From a bacterium (GTDB lineage: Bacteria > Armatimonadota > Abditibacteriia > Abditibacteriales > Abditibacteriaceae), in contig SDZD01000006.1 in NCBI GenBank assembly GCA_004172935.1, forward strand, positions 62,001 through 126,000: 64,000 bases of DNA. Reading direction: 5' to 3'. Of this stretch, positions 1 to 8,464 are shown in pieces (the stretch's first letter is position 1; each line of letters begins with the position of its first letter). The position numbers and the translations under genes were made by a program. The notes under the pieces are model-generated. The model was not told the DNA's origin, made no database searches, and worked only from the letters and a program-made list of their open reading frames with translations.

Positions 1-1
1 T

Positions 2-670
2 CACCTCAAGCGCACGCCCAACCCAATGATTAGTCTGGATGTCGTCCGCATTCCCACCTTCTCGGTCGCTGTGCGCGGAGGTTCGATATTCCGCATGGGC
101 GTGAGCGCCGTGCCATTTCTGTTGCCACTGATGTTCCAACTCGGCTTCGGCTACACCTCGTTTCATGCTGGCATGATGCTGATGGCCGTTTTCGCGGGCA
201 ACTTGAGCATGAAGCCTCTCACCACGATGATAATGCGCCGCTTCGGATTTCGCCGCGTCCTTCTCGCCAATGGCATTCTGAACGCCATTTTCATTGCCGC
301 CATCGCTACCTTTACGGCTACGACCTCGCCAATCATCATGTGCGTCATCCTCTTCATCGGCGGCATGAACCGTTCGTTGCAGTTCACCACCTTCAACTCC
401 ATCGCCTTCGCCGATGTCCCTCAAAACCGCATCAGCGCCGCCAACACCCTCTTCTCTAGTGCTTTCCAACTGGCGATGGGCGGCGGAGTCGCCGCTGCCG
501 CCATCGCATGGCGCATCGGCCAATCCCTGCAACCAAACTTCTCCCCCGACCCCGTGATACCCTTCCGCATCGCCTTCATCCTGCTGGCAACTCTGGCTCT
601 AACCAGCCTCCTCGACACCCTTCGACTCAACCCCGCCGCCGCCAGTCATGTGATTGGGCGAGGGAAGTAG
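2..670 (+). CDS. MFS exporter, DHA2/EmrB-like, C-terminal part
   Basis: The frame is open from base 2, so the gene begins before the window and only its last ~222 residues are seen. The segment has about six hydrophobic helices. It also has the sequence expected near helix 8 of 14-TM drug:H+ antiporters: an HLKRTPNPM loop, then ISLDVVRIPTF and an R..VSAVPFLLPLMFQLGFG helix. Such proteins export drugs or metabolites across the inner membrane using the proton gradient. Family assignment is by pattern recognition, the substrate is unknown, and an internal ATG at 26 is not the true start. Confidence 0.8.
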   Translation, partial: HLKRTPNPMISLDVVRIPTFSVAVRGGSIFRMGVSAVPFLLPLMFQLGFGYTSFHAGMMLMAVFAGNLSMKPLTTMIMRRFGFRRVLLANGILNAIFIAAIATFTATTSPIIMCVILFIGGMNRSLQFTTFNSIAFADVPQNRISAANTLFSSAFQLAMGGGVAAAAIAWRIGQSLQPNFSPDPVIPFRIAFILLATLALTSLLDTLRLNPAAASHVIGRGK

Positions 671-700
671 AAAGCTAGGCGCAGCTTCTACCTCTTGGTC

Positions 701-1132
701 TCAACCAACTATTGTTATGTATTCAACTTCTAAATCGAAGTTCAGAAGCATTTCGATAGCATGGTCTCCAAAGAAATTTTCTAAGTTCTCGTGAAGATAA
801 TAGAGGAATAACGATGGTGTTACCGTTCCGATATTTACGGACTCTAGATATATCTTGCCAAGGAACTCCTCCTTGCTTTCAGGATTTTGAGGATGGCAAA
901 TTTCGTTGTATTCCTCCAGATATTCTTCGGCTATTGCATCAAAAAGGAATTGTTCCTTCTGTTGCAGCGCTATCAAGATTGGCTCTACTTTAGCGATGGC
1001 CATAAGTAACTGGTCGCCTTCAAGATTTTCCGTGTCGAGTGTAAGGTTTATTGTGTCGCCTGTAAAAAGAGAGAACTCAACTTCACCTGATTCTGCGCTT
1101 GCTTTAAGAGCGTCAATAATGTTGTCGTACAA
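701..1132 (-). CDS. DUF2262-like cytoplasmic protein
   Basis: A 143-residue acidic protein with no signal peptide or membrane segment. The layout resembles DUF2262 proteins: a beta-rich start (FSLFTGDTINLTLD), a central helix pair with a YNE motif, and a C-terminal FFGDHAIEMLLNFDLE segment like the usual FwGHsI..nld ending. The biochemical role of that family is unknown. It converges with the MFS gene, leaving 30 bp between them, and is divergent from the kinase. Local composition is more A+T-rich than its neighbours, which could mean recent acquisition. The family match is tentative. Confidence 0.55.
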   Translation of the reverse strand: MYDNIIDALKASAESGEVEFSLFTGDTINLTLDTENLEGDQLLMAIAKVEPILIALQQKEQFLFDAIAEEYLEEYNEICHPQNPESKEEFLGKIYLESVNIGTVTPSLFLYYLHENLENFFGDHAIEMLLNFDLEVEYITIVG

Positions 1133-1289
1133 TTTTTTTTCCTCAATTTGAACAGGTCTAGTTTGACGAACGCATTGAGCAATTTTTCCTGTGTGCCAAT
1201 GTCTCTGGGAATCGAATTGTCAAGCGGAGCCTAGACCTTTGTTGGCGTGAAATCGTTGTGCGTTTCACACTCGAATTGTTAGTTATCCC

Positions 1290-3401
1290 ATGCCTCAACT
1301 GCGCCATCGTCCGCGCGACCTCGTGCAAGGTCGCTATGAAATAAAAAAGCTCCTTGGTTCGGGGGCTTTCGGTACGGTGTATGGGTGTATCGATAGCGAA
1401 CTGGAAACGCCTGTTGCTCTCAAGGAGATGCACGTCCTCGACGACCGAGGCGGGGAACGTGCCTTGGCTCTGGCCCAATTCCGCGCCGAAGCCATTCACC
1501 TGTCGCGTCTCAATCATCCCCACATCGTGCGCGGGCACTATCAGCGCGACAACGGGCAATGGCGTATCTGCCCCATTTGCGGCCTCGACTTTCCTCAACT
1601 GCGCGAATGCCCCGATCATGGCGGCCAGCTTGTCTCGCTCGATTCGCGCCATTATTTGGTGATGGAGTACGTCGCCGGACAGGATTTGCTGGCGCGCGCT
1701 GAGTCCGAAGGCGGGCGCCTTGATGTCGATGAAACCATCGAATGGATGGAGCAAATCGCTTCGGCTCTCGCGCACGTTCACGCGCGCGGCTTCGTTCACC
1801 GCGACCTCAAGCCGGAAAACATTCGCTTGCGCGGCGATTCTCTCGAAGCCGTGTTGCTCGATTTCGGCATCGCTTCGCAAGATGAAGGTGGGGCAGGGGG
1901 AAGTCAGTACGGCACTCGGCCACGCCGCGCCACCACCGGGGGCGGCACTCTGGGTTATGCGCCACCAACCCCTGCCGAAGCCGCTCATCCCGACGCGCGT
2001 AGCGACGTGTTCGCGTTCGGCATGACGTTTTATCACTTATTGAGCGGACTCGACCCCACCGAACCCAGCGCCGAACGGCAGATGCACGCCTGTTCGCCGC
2101 GCGAATTTAGCTCCTCGGTGCCGCCGTGGCTCGATGAGCTTATCTGCGAATGCATCGCCTTCGAGCCTGATAAGCGCCCACAAAACGGGGCTGAACTGCT
2201 CGAACGCTTGCGCGAAGCAGGGGGCGACTTCGATGAGCCGACTCAACTCGTTTCTTACGCTTTCGAGCAGGACGCCGACGATGAATACACCTTCATCCCT
2301 TCGCCCGTTGCTTCCATGCCTATCCCATCACCAGTGCCCACTCCCGCGCCTGTCAGCTCGCCGCTGTTGTTTCGCTCCGGTCATTATGCCCGCGATTTGA
2401 ACGACCTCGTGTGGTTGTGCGATGAATACCCCGATGAGGCCGCCAAGCGCCTGTACGATGGTGAGTTCGAGCGTTGGCTTCGCTCACAAAATAACGAGAT
2501 GCTGGCACGCACTGCAGCTTCGGCCCGCCAGTACCCCTCCAAACGCGCCGGGCTGGAATCGTGGGTGCTATCGACGAGTTTGGTTCTTGGCCCCGTCGTG
2601 TCGGCTGACCCTCCGATTCTCGATTTTGGTTCTCTGGGGCAGGAAGAGCAGAAGACACGCAAGCTGAAGTTGAAGAAAGAGGGGCGTGGTTGGGTGTTCG
2701 GGCGCGCCACTACCGGAGCGGGCGCCCTCTCCACTCCCGGCACTTTCGAGGGCGAATCGCCCGCCATCGAGTTCACCTTTGATGCTTTCCGTTTGCGCCC
2801 CGGTCGCTACGAAGGCCAAATTGATTTAAGTGGCTCGATGGGCGATATGGTAGTTCCCTGGACGGCGCGCGTGCGCGGCCCCTCGACTTTTGTGCCATTC
2901 ATGGTGGTGTTGGCGAACGGCGCTTTCGGTATGGTGCTGGGCGGCGCCCTGCGCGTCGTGCCGTTTGCGGTCGCCTCCCAAAATCATCCGCGTTGGTTGG
3001 GAAACAACTCGATTCACGAGTGGTGGCCCCTGGCGCCCTCATTCGGCATGGTGTTGGCGTGCGGCTGGCTGCTGTGGACGATGGTATTCGCCATCTTCCG
3101 CAGGTCGTGTGGCGTACTCATGTCTTCGGTGCTGGCAGGTACGCTGGTTTCCATTTACGCGGGTCTCATGGGCAGCAGCTGGCTTATGGCTGGCGACATG
3201 TTGCTGAAGCCCTATATGCAGCCGCTCGTGCGCAGTTTTGCTCCTGGTGGCTGGATGTATATCGGCGCGGCAATCGGCGCTCTCGCTGGCGCGGCATGGC
3301 GCTGGCGCGATTTAGCTTCCAACCGTTTCTGGGCGATTTTTGCGGGATTTGGAGCAACCCTTCTGATGGTTTACTTGGCTCTTGAAGGGGCGCTGAAATA
3401 A
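1290..3401 (+). CDS. Membrane Ser/Thr protein kinase with Cys/His insertion
   Basis: A 703-residue Hanks-type kinase. The kinase domain spans about residues 16-310: glycine loop GSGAFG (23-28), VALK lysine 45, Glu67 in helix C, HRDLKPEN (170-177, catalytic Asp172) and DFG (191-193). Between helix C and strand 5 sits an extra segment with CPIC (94-97) and CPDH (107-110), which looks like a zinc knuckle. Residues ~450-545 resemble an Ig/ASH-like beta domain (ILDFGSLGQEE and following). The last ~170 residues hold four or five membrane helices, so the kinase faces the cytoplasm while tethered. It probably phosphorylates proteins in envelope signalling; the partner is unknown. Confidence 0.9.
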   Translation: MPQLRHRPRDLVQGRYEIKKLLGSGAFGTVYGCIDSELETPVALKEMHVLDDRGGERALALAQFRAEAIHLSRLNHPHIVRGHYQRDNGQWRICPICGLDFPQLRECPDHGGQLVSLDSRHYLVMEYVAGQDLLARAESEGGRLDVDETIEWMEQIASALAHVHARGFVHRDLKPENIRLRGDSLEAVLLDFGIASQDEGGAGGSQYGTRPRRATTGGGTLGYAPPTPAEAAHPDARSDVFAFGMTFYHLLSGLDPTEPSAERQMHACSPREFSSSVPPWLDELICECIAFEPDKRPQNGAELLERLREAGGDFDEPTQLVSYAFEQDADDEYTFIPSPVASMPIPSPVPTPAPVSSPLLFRSGHYARDLNDLVWLCDEYPDEAAKRLYDGEFERWLRSQNNEMLARTAASARQYPSKRAGLESWVLSTSLVLGPVVSADPPILDFGSLGQEEQKTRKLKLKKEGRGWVFGRATTGAGALSTPGTFEGESPAIEFTFDAFRLRPGRYEGQIDLSGSMGDMVVPWTARVRGPSTFVPFMVVLANGAFGMVLGGALRVVPFAVASQNHPRWLGNNSIHEWWPLAPSFGMVLACGWLLWTMVFAIFRRSCGVLMSSVLAGTLVSIYAGLMGSSWLMAGDMLLKPYMQPLVRSFAPGGWMYIGAAIGALAGAAWRWRDLASNRFWAIFAGFGATLLMVYLALEGALK

Positions 3402-3402
3402 A

Positions 3403-3912
3403 ATGCGCTCCGAAGATGGGTTTATGAGCGAAGAGAAGAGAACGTTATTGTGGGTTACCAACGAGTTATTGAATCGTTTCACCGACATATTTTGGATTGC
3501 TGGCAACGACTACACCTTCAAGCTACTTTCTTTGCCCTCGGTGGAAAACGCTTCACACGCCGTCGCGAATTATGTCGAGAAAGTCAGCGGTGCTAATGAG
3601 CGATGCAACTGGCAAACGCAGATCACAATATTGAAGCACGGTGAACGAGAACTGAACGAGGCGCTTCAATGCTGGCTTAAAGCCCCCTTCTGGCATCTGG
3701 ATCACACCTTCTCTCAGGTGCAAAGCAACTCGCCGTTGGCCGATTTAGTTCTCGATTGTTTGAACCGAATGGGAGTTGTTCATTGTTGGCGTGTGTGCAT
3801 TTCCAAGCCCGAAGGCGAGTACCTGATACCCCATTACGAATCTTCCTGGGACGATTTTTTGATTCAAACCCCCGAAGGTTTTCTATTCTTGCATCTTGGC
3901 GTCTCGACTTAA
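3403..3912 (+). CDS. Hypothetical protein downstream of kinase
   Basis: A 169-residue soluble protein I do not recognise. It starts 1 nt after the kinase stop, so it is probably cotranscribed and translationally coupled. An in-frame ATG at 3424 is an alternative start. It is rich in Trp and His (WHLDH, HCWRVC, HYESSWDD) and lacks a signal peptide. Its position suggests it could serve the kinase, for example as substrate or regulator, but nothing in the sequence proves this. Confidence 0.6.
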   Translation: MRSEDGFMSEEKRTLLWVTNELLNRFTDIFWIAGNDYTFKLLSLPSVENASHAVANYVEKVSGANERCNWQTQITILKHGERELNEALQCWLKAPFWHLDHTFSQVQSNSPLADLVLDCLNRMGVVHCWRVCISKPEGEYLIPHYESSWDDFLIQTPEGFLFLHLGVST

Positions 3913-3960
3913 CCCAATAAATAAGTCGCTGGGTGCCCCGCTTTTCCCAAACTGGGCACT

Positions 3961-6345
3961 GTGTCCTCCGACTTGCTCGCCAAACCGAAGAGTGTCGCTC
4001 CGTTTTCCGTCTTTCTGGCCGTCGCGCTGCTATCTGCCGCCGTTTTAGGATTTGAAATCGCGCTCTCGCGCGTGTTCGCAACTGTACTGCGCTACCAGTT
4101 CGCTTTTCTGGTGGTGTCCCTCGCTCTGTGCGGAATGGGATTAGGTGGCTTGTGGGCCAACATCCGCCCCAAAACCTCGCTCGAAAACGCTGCCCTCGGT
4201 TGGGGTATCGCCGTTCCCGTCTCCCTCGCGCTCATTTTGCGCGGGGTTTTCCAGCACACGCCGCAGAACTACTGGATTGCCGCGCTCCTGGTGCTGGTGC
4301 CGTTTTGCTTCGCGGGCGCCTTTTTGTCGCTGGCCTTCGGGCGTTTTCAAGAGCAGGGCGGGCGCTTATACGCCTTCGACTTAGCGGGGGCCGCTGTGGC
4401 TGCTCTGCTGTCGGTGGCACTTATGCAACTCGTGAGTGCTATTCACGCCGCGCTGTTGTTCGGCGTGCTGGGGGCTGTGGCTGGCGTAATGGTTTCGTCT
4501 AAGCGTGCATTCCCGGCCATTGTCTGTGCCATGTTGTTGGCGCTGTTGCCAATGGATATGCGCCTCAATATGTGGATTGTGCCGCCGATTCCGCCCATGC
4601 CCGACAAGGACGGCAATACCCTCGCCGACCGAGGCGTGACGCAACCGCTCTTTACTGAAATCGGCGACCCAAAATCGAAAACTCAGATCATCGACACGCG
4701 CTGGAATGCCTTTGCGCGTACCGATGTCGTCAAAGACCCCGATGCTGGCCCCGGCTCCTACCTCATCTACACCAACGGCAACGTGCCCACCAACATGCTG
4801 CGTTGGAGCGGTCAGGAGTGGCAACTTCCCGGTCTGGTATCGCAGTTCCCCATCTCCGACTGGACGTTCAAGAGTGCCAACCTCAAAGGCGCCGATGTGT
4901 TCTCGATTGGGCCAGGCGGTGGACTCGATGCGCTGTTGGCGCTTCGCTACGGTGCTAAGCGCTTCGATGGCGCCGAAATTAACCCCTCCATTGTCGGCAT
5001 GATGAACGAGCCGAAATACGCCGAGTGGAACGGCGGCATCTACAAAGACCCGCGCGTCCATGTCCGCACTGCCGAAGGCCGTGATGCCGTGCGCGAATCG
5101 CGCGGCAAGTATCGTTTAGTGTTCTCGGCGCTCACCAAAACCGCGACTGCAGGGCAGGGCGCCGCTCTGCTCGAATCGTTCATCTACACCCGCGAGGCCT
5201 TCAACGACTACATCAACGCCCTCGACGACGAAGGCTCGATGGCTATCGTCGGCGATGTTCCTCCACTGTTGGCTCGTCTGACCGCGACCGCTGTTGACCA
5301 CTTCAAGCAGCAGGGCGAAAAAGAGCGCGACGCCGGACGACATATTGCCATCGTCTACGATACCCAGCAGCGCGGCCCCTATCTGTGGTCGTTGCTCATC
5401 AAGAAGAAGCCCTTCACCGACGCGGAAACACTGGAAATGGCCCAAAATGCCGCTGGCAAAAATCTATTCGCCTTTTGGATTCCGGGCCGCGCCTCCAGCG
5501 ACGAATTGTACCCCTTTGGCTCGGTGTTGTCGGGTTCTCTTACCCTTGATGCCTTCATTGCGTCGGGACGCGATAAAACCCAGTCCGTCGCCCTCGATCT
5601 GTCGCCCTGTCCCGATGACCGCCCCTTTGTGCTTGATATGGGCACCTCGCCGCTCGCCCTCTTCCAATCGTCGCCCTCGCTGAGCGGCATGTTGGGCGGC
5701 TCGGTTCTGGCGACTTTAGCCATCATCGCCTTTTTGACTTTCGCTCGCCGTCGCGATGGCGAAAGCCGCACGTCACCGCAGGGAACGTTGCTGTTCCTTT
5801 TGCTCGGTATTGGCTTCATGCTCATCGAAGTGCCTCTCATACAGAAACTGGTATTGCCGCTCGGCTATCCCACCCTGTCACTGAGCGTCATTCTGTTCTC
5901 GTTGCTGCTGGGTGGTGGCGGTGGCGCCTTCGTGTCGCAGCGCTTCGAGGACGAGCGCTTGCGCCGCCACGCCCTGATGTGCGCGCTTGGTGTTGCTGGA
6001 CTCACCCTTGTATTTGGTTTTTCCAGTGATGTCGTCAGCCGTGCCTTGCTCGGTTTGCCCATTGTGCCACGCTGTGTTGCTGTGGCGTTGCTCCTGCTGC
6101 CCCTCGGCTTTTTGCTCGGAACACCCTTCCCTTCGGGAATGCGTTTGTTGGCTCCCGACCAGCGCAGCGTTGCCCTCGCATGGGCGCTCAATGGCACCGC
6201 TAGTGTGGTTGGCTCTATTAGTGCCGCCGTTCTCGCCAAGATGTTTGGATTCACCATCGTTCTGTCGATTGGGGCCGTGATTTACCTGTGCGCGGCGGGA
6301 ATCTTCGCTATTAAGGGCGCTTCGGGCGCAACAAAGGGAACCTGA
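3961..6345 (+). CDS. Membrane protein with spermidine-synthase-like domain
   Basis: A 794-residue protein from a GTG start. About seven N-terminal membrane helices (to ~205) are followed by a soluble SAM-dependent-methyltransferase/aminopropyltransferase fold. This carries the nucleotide loop GPGGG (317-321) and an acidic residue after it (GAEINP). More membrane helices follow (~575-790). In true SpeE a DSxDPxGP segment supplies catalytic acids; here the matching stretch (~388-400) reads SALTKTATAGQG with no Asp. The layout matches large membrane spermidine-synthase-like proteins of several phyla, whose reaction is not settled. A 6-bp hairpin (3933-3959) lies just before the start. Confidence 0.75.
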   Translation: MSSDLLAKPKSVAPFSVFLAVALLSAAVLGFEIALSRVFATVLRYQFAFLVVSLALCGMGLGGLWANIRPKTSLENAALGWGIAVPVSLALILRGVFQHTPQNYWIAALLVLVPFCFAGAFLSLAFGRFQEQGGRLYAFDLAGAAVAALLSVALMQLVSAIHAALLFGVLGAVAGVMVSSKRAFPAIVCAMLLALLPMDMRLNMWIVPPIPPMPDKDGNTLADRGVTQPLFTEIGDPKSKTQIIDTRWNAFARTDVVKDPDAGPGSYLIYTNGNVPTNMLRWSGQEWQLPGLVSQFPISDWTFKSANLKGADVFSIGPGGGLDALLALRYGAKRFDGAEINPSIVGMMNEPKYAEWNGGIYKDPRVHVRTAEGRDAVRESRGKYRLVFSALTKTATAGQGAALLESFIYTREAFNDYINALDDEGSMAIVGDVPPLLARLTATAVDHFKQQGEKERDAGRHIAIVYDTQQRGPYLWSLLIKKKPFTDAETLEMAQNAAGKNLFAFWIPGRASSDELYPFGSVLSGSLTLDAFIASGRDKTQSVALDLSPCPDDRPFVLDMGTSPLALFQSSPSLSGMLGGSVLATLAIIAFLTFARRRDGESRTSPQGTLLFLLLGIGFMLIEVPLIQKLVLPLGYPTLSLSVILFSLLLGGGGGAFVSQRFEDERLRRHALMCALGVAGLTLVFGFSSDVVSRALLGLPIVPRCVAVALLLLPLGFLLGTPFPSGMRLLAPDQRSVALAWALNGTASVVGSISAAVLAKMFGFTIVLSIGAVIYLCAAGIFAIKGASGATKGT

Positions 6346-6369
6346 AAGCCACAGGTCGATTTTTATACT
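6342..6369 (+). promoter_or_regulatory. Putative leaderless promoter of cysS
   Basis: CTGAAA (6342-6347), 16 nt, then TATACT (6364-6369), then exactly 8 nt to the cysS ATG. No Shine-Dalgarno is present. With transcription starting about 7 nt after the -10 box, the mRNA would begin at or next to the start codon. The -35 box overlaps the stop codon of the upstream gene. Inferred from sequence only. Confidence 0.5.
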
Positions 6370-6377
6370 GCCCGCTA

Positions 6378-7748
6378 ATGTCTCAATCGTTGTCAATTAG
6401 TCTTTATAACACGCTCTCGCGCCAGAAAGAGCCACTGACCCCTCGCATCGAAGGCGAAGTCTCGCTGTATGTCTGCGGAGTCACGCCCTACGACAAGCTC
6501 CACATCGGTCACGCGCGCGCCTTTTTGACCTATGATGCTTTGCGTCGTGTCCTCGAAAGCCGTGGGCTTCGCGTGCGTCACATCCAGAATGTGACCGATA
6601 TTGACGACAAAATCATCATCCGCGCCAACGAAGTCGGACAAGACCCATTGCAACTCGCTTCCAATTACCACGAGGAATCGCTGCGCGAATTGGCTCTGCT
6701 CGATGTGTTGCCCGCTCACGAATACCCGCGCGTCACCACCCACATCAATCCCATTCTCAAAATGGTCGCGAAACTCGAAGAGCGCGGCTACGCCTACGCC
6801 CGCGAAGGCGATGTCTTCTTCGACGTTTCCAAAGACGAGGACTACGGCAAGCTCAGCGGTCAGCGCCCCGAAGACTTGCGGGCGGGTGCCCGCATCGTCC
6901 CCGGCGAAACCAAAGACGACCCTGCCGACTTCGCTCTGTGGAAGAGCGCCAAAGAAGGCGAACCCTCGTGGGAATCGCCCTACGGCAAAGGTCGCCCTGG
7001 CTGGCACATCGAGTGCTCGGCTATGTCGCTCGAAATTCTGGGTGAGGGCTTCGATATTCACGGTGGCGCCCGCGAACTGGTGTTCCCGCACCACGAAAAC
7101 GAAATCGCGCAGTCCGAGTCGTTCCTCGGCGAAGGCAGCACCTTCGCCAAAACATGGTGGCATTGCGGCGAATTGCGCGTCGATGGCGTCAAAATGAGCA
7201 AGTCGCTTAATAACTTCCTCACTCTTGAAGCTGCACTCGAATTGGCGCCGAAGAACGTGTGGCGTTTGCTGTTCCTACAAACCCACCCACGCTCTCCGCT
7301 CGACTACACCAAGGCGAAATTGGAGCAGTTCCAGAATTCGTGGACTCGCATCAAAACCGCCCTCGATAAAGCGCCCATCGAAGCCCCAGCAGGCTCCGAG
7401 TTGGCGACCAAATTCCAGACTCAGTTCGACGCCGCTCTCGACGACGACTTGAACACGCCCGAAGCCATCGCCGCCATCTTCGACGCCGTCAGCGAATTTA
7501 ACCGCAGCGGCGACGAAGCGCTCGCCGTCGCTGCACGAAAAGCGATGGAAGTTCTCGGTTTCACCTTCGAGTCCGAACAAATCGGCGACGAACTGACCCC
7601 GCAACTCCTCGAATTGCTCATCGATGTGCGTCAAGGCGCCCGCGAACGCCGCGACTTCAAAACCAGCGACCAAATCCGCGTCCGCCTCACCGAACTCGGC
7701 ATCGCCCTCGAAGACGGCATCGAAGGCACCACCTGGAAACGGGTGTAG
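6378..7748 (+). CDS. cysS: Cysteinyl-tRNA synthetase
   Basis: A 456-residue class I aminoacyl-tRNA synthetase that charges tRNA-Cys in the cytoplasm. The early CGVTPYD motif supplies the zinc-binding Cys that selects cysteine. The HIGH signature is in KLHIGHARAF, the ECSAMS segment supplies another zinc ligand, and KMSKSLNNF is the ATP loop. The C-terminal helical anticodon domain ends with the usual R..RDFKTSDQIR.RL helix. Length matches the family. No Shine-Dalgarno precedes the ATG; see the promoter entry for its likely leaderless start. Confidence 0.97.
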   Translation: MSQSLSISLYNTLSRQKEPLTPRIEGEVSLYVCGVTPYDKLHIGHARAFLTYDALRRVLESRGLRVRHIQNVTDIDDKIIIRANEVGQDPLQLASNYHEESLRELALLDVLPAHEYPRVTTHINPILKMVAKLEERGYAYAREGDVFFDVSKDEDYGKLSGQRPEDLRAGARIVPGETKDDPADFALWKSAKEGEPSWESPYGKGRPGWHIECSAMSLEILGEGFDIHGGARELVFPHHENEIAQSESFLGEGSTFAKTWWHCGELRVDGVKMSKSLNNFLTLEAALELAPKNVWRLLFLQTHPRSPLDYTKAKLEQFQNSWTRIKTALDKAPIEAPAGSELATKFQTQFDAALDDDLNTPEAIAAIFDAVSEFNRSGDEALAVAARKAMEVLGFTFESEQIGDELTPQLLELLIDVRQGARERRDFKTSDQIRVRLTELGIALEDGIEGTTWKRV

Positions 7749-7765
7749 GTATTTTGAACTTGTGT

Positions 7766-7887
7766 GATACCCCGTAGGGGCAACCCACGTGGTTGCCCAT
7801 CATTTCGGTTGCTCGTGTTTCACAATGGTGTGATGTATGGGCTGTTCTTATGATGGGCAACCACGTGGGTTGCCCCTACGGGGTATC
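7766..7887. repeat. Inverted pair of REP-like palindromes
   Basis: Two copies of a 37-nt element face each other at 7766-7802 and 7851-7887, as perfect reverse complements over that span, separated by 48 nt. Each copy holds its own hairpin: GGGCAAC, a 7-nt loop CCACGTG, then GTTGCCC. They sit directly upstream of a RAYT transposase gene, the arrangement expected for a REP doublet (BIME-like) that the transposase recognises. Confidence 0.85.
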
Positions 7888-7900
7888 GCACAGCACCGTT

Positions 7901-8422
7901 ATGAGATACGATCCTGCTGCTCATCATCGGCGCTCAATTCGTTGGAAGGGGCACGATTACCATGAGGCAAGACACTATTTTGTGACTCTCTGCACGCAGG
8001 GACGCTTGTGTTTATTCGGAGAAATCAAAGAAGGGATTTCTGGCCAATGTGCGTTATATCCCAATTCTTCAGGTCGAGCTGTGAGTGAAGCTTGGGAGCA
8101 ACTGCAAGACCGTTTCCCCAATTTAGAATTGGATGACTGGCTATTGATGCCTAATCATCTTCATGGCATTATCGTTTTGCCGTCCGATTGCAAATGGACG
8201 CTTTATGATGTCGTCCATGATTTCAAATCGTGGACAACTACCCTGTATAGTCGCGGTGTCCACGCCGGAAAATTTGAGCCGTTTGAGAAGCGTTTATGGC
8301 ACCGCAATTACTTCGAGCGGGTTATTCGAGATGAATCTGAACTTTGTCGGGCACGCCAATACATCACTAATAATCCTAATTGCTGGCTAGAAGACAAACT
8401 CTATCAACAACAGGAAAGTTAA
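7901..8422 (+). CDS. REP-associated tyrosine transposase (RAYT, IS200-like)
   Basis: A 173-residue Y1 HUH single-strand transposase. The start region is the classic R....W.g.dY..a..YFVT..T layout (residues 14-31). The HUH metal site is HLH at 86-88 in MPNHLHGIIVL. The C-terminal helix has NYFERVIRDE and QYITNNPNCW, with Tyr137 or Tyr154 as candidate nucleophile. RAYTs nick and join REP hairpins as single strands and are usually single-copy domesticated genes. The ATG at 7901 starts 13 nt after the right REP copy; upstream in-frame codons run through the repeat and are unlikely to be coding. Confidence 0.88.
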   Translation: MRYDPAAHHRRSIRWKGHDYHEARHYFVTLCTQGRLCLFGEIKEGISGQCALYPNSSGRAVSEAWEQLQDRFPNLELDDWLLMPNHLHGIIVLPSDCKWTLYDVVHDFKSWTTTLYSRGVHAGKFEPFEKRLWHRNYFERVIRDESELCRARQYITNNPNCWLEDKLYQQQES

Positions 8423-8438
8423 CTCTGCCCCTCTCCAC

Positions 8439-8464
8439 CATCGGGAAATACTCGATTCCCGATG
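8439..8464 (+). promoter_or_regulatory. Hairpin covering the sulfatase start codon
   Basis: CATCGGGA (8439-8446), 10-nt loop, TCCCGATG (8457-8464): a perfect 8-bp stem whose 3' arm contains the ATG of the sulfatase. In mRNA this would hide the start codon and could limit translation unless unfolded. Alternatively, if transcription starts inside the loop, the hairpin never forms. Function is inferred. Confidence 0.4.

Noticed and set aside
1158-2036. Antisense open frame inside the kinase gene
   Set aside because: No start signal or domain; the opposite strand codes a clear kinase.
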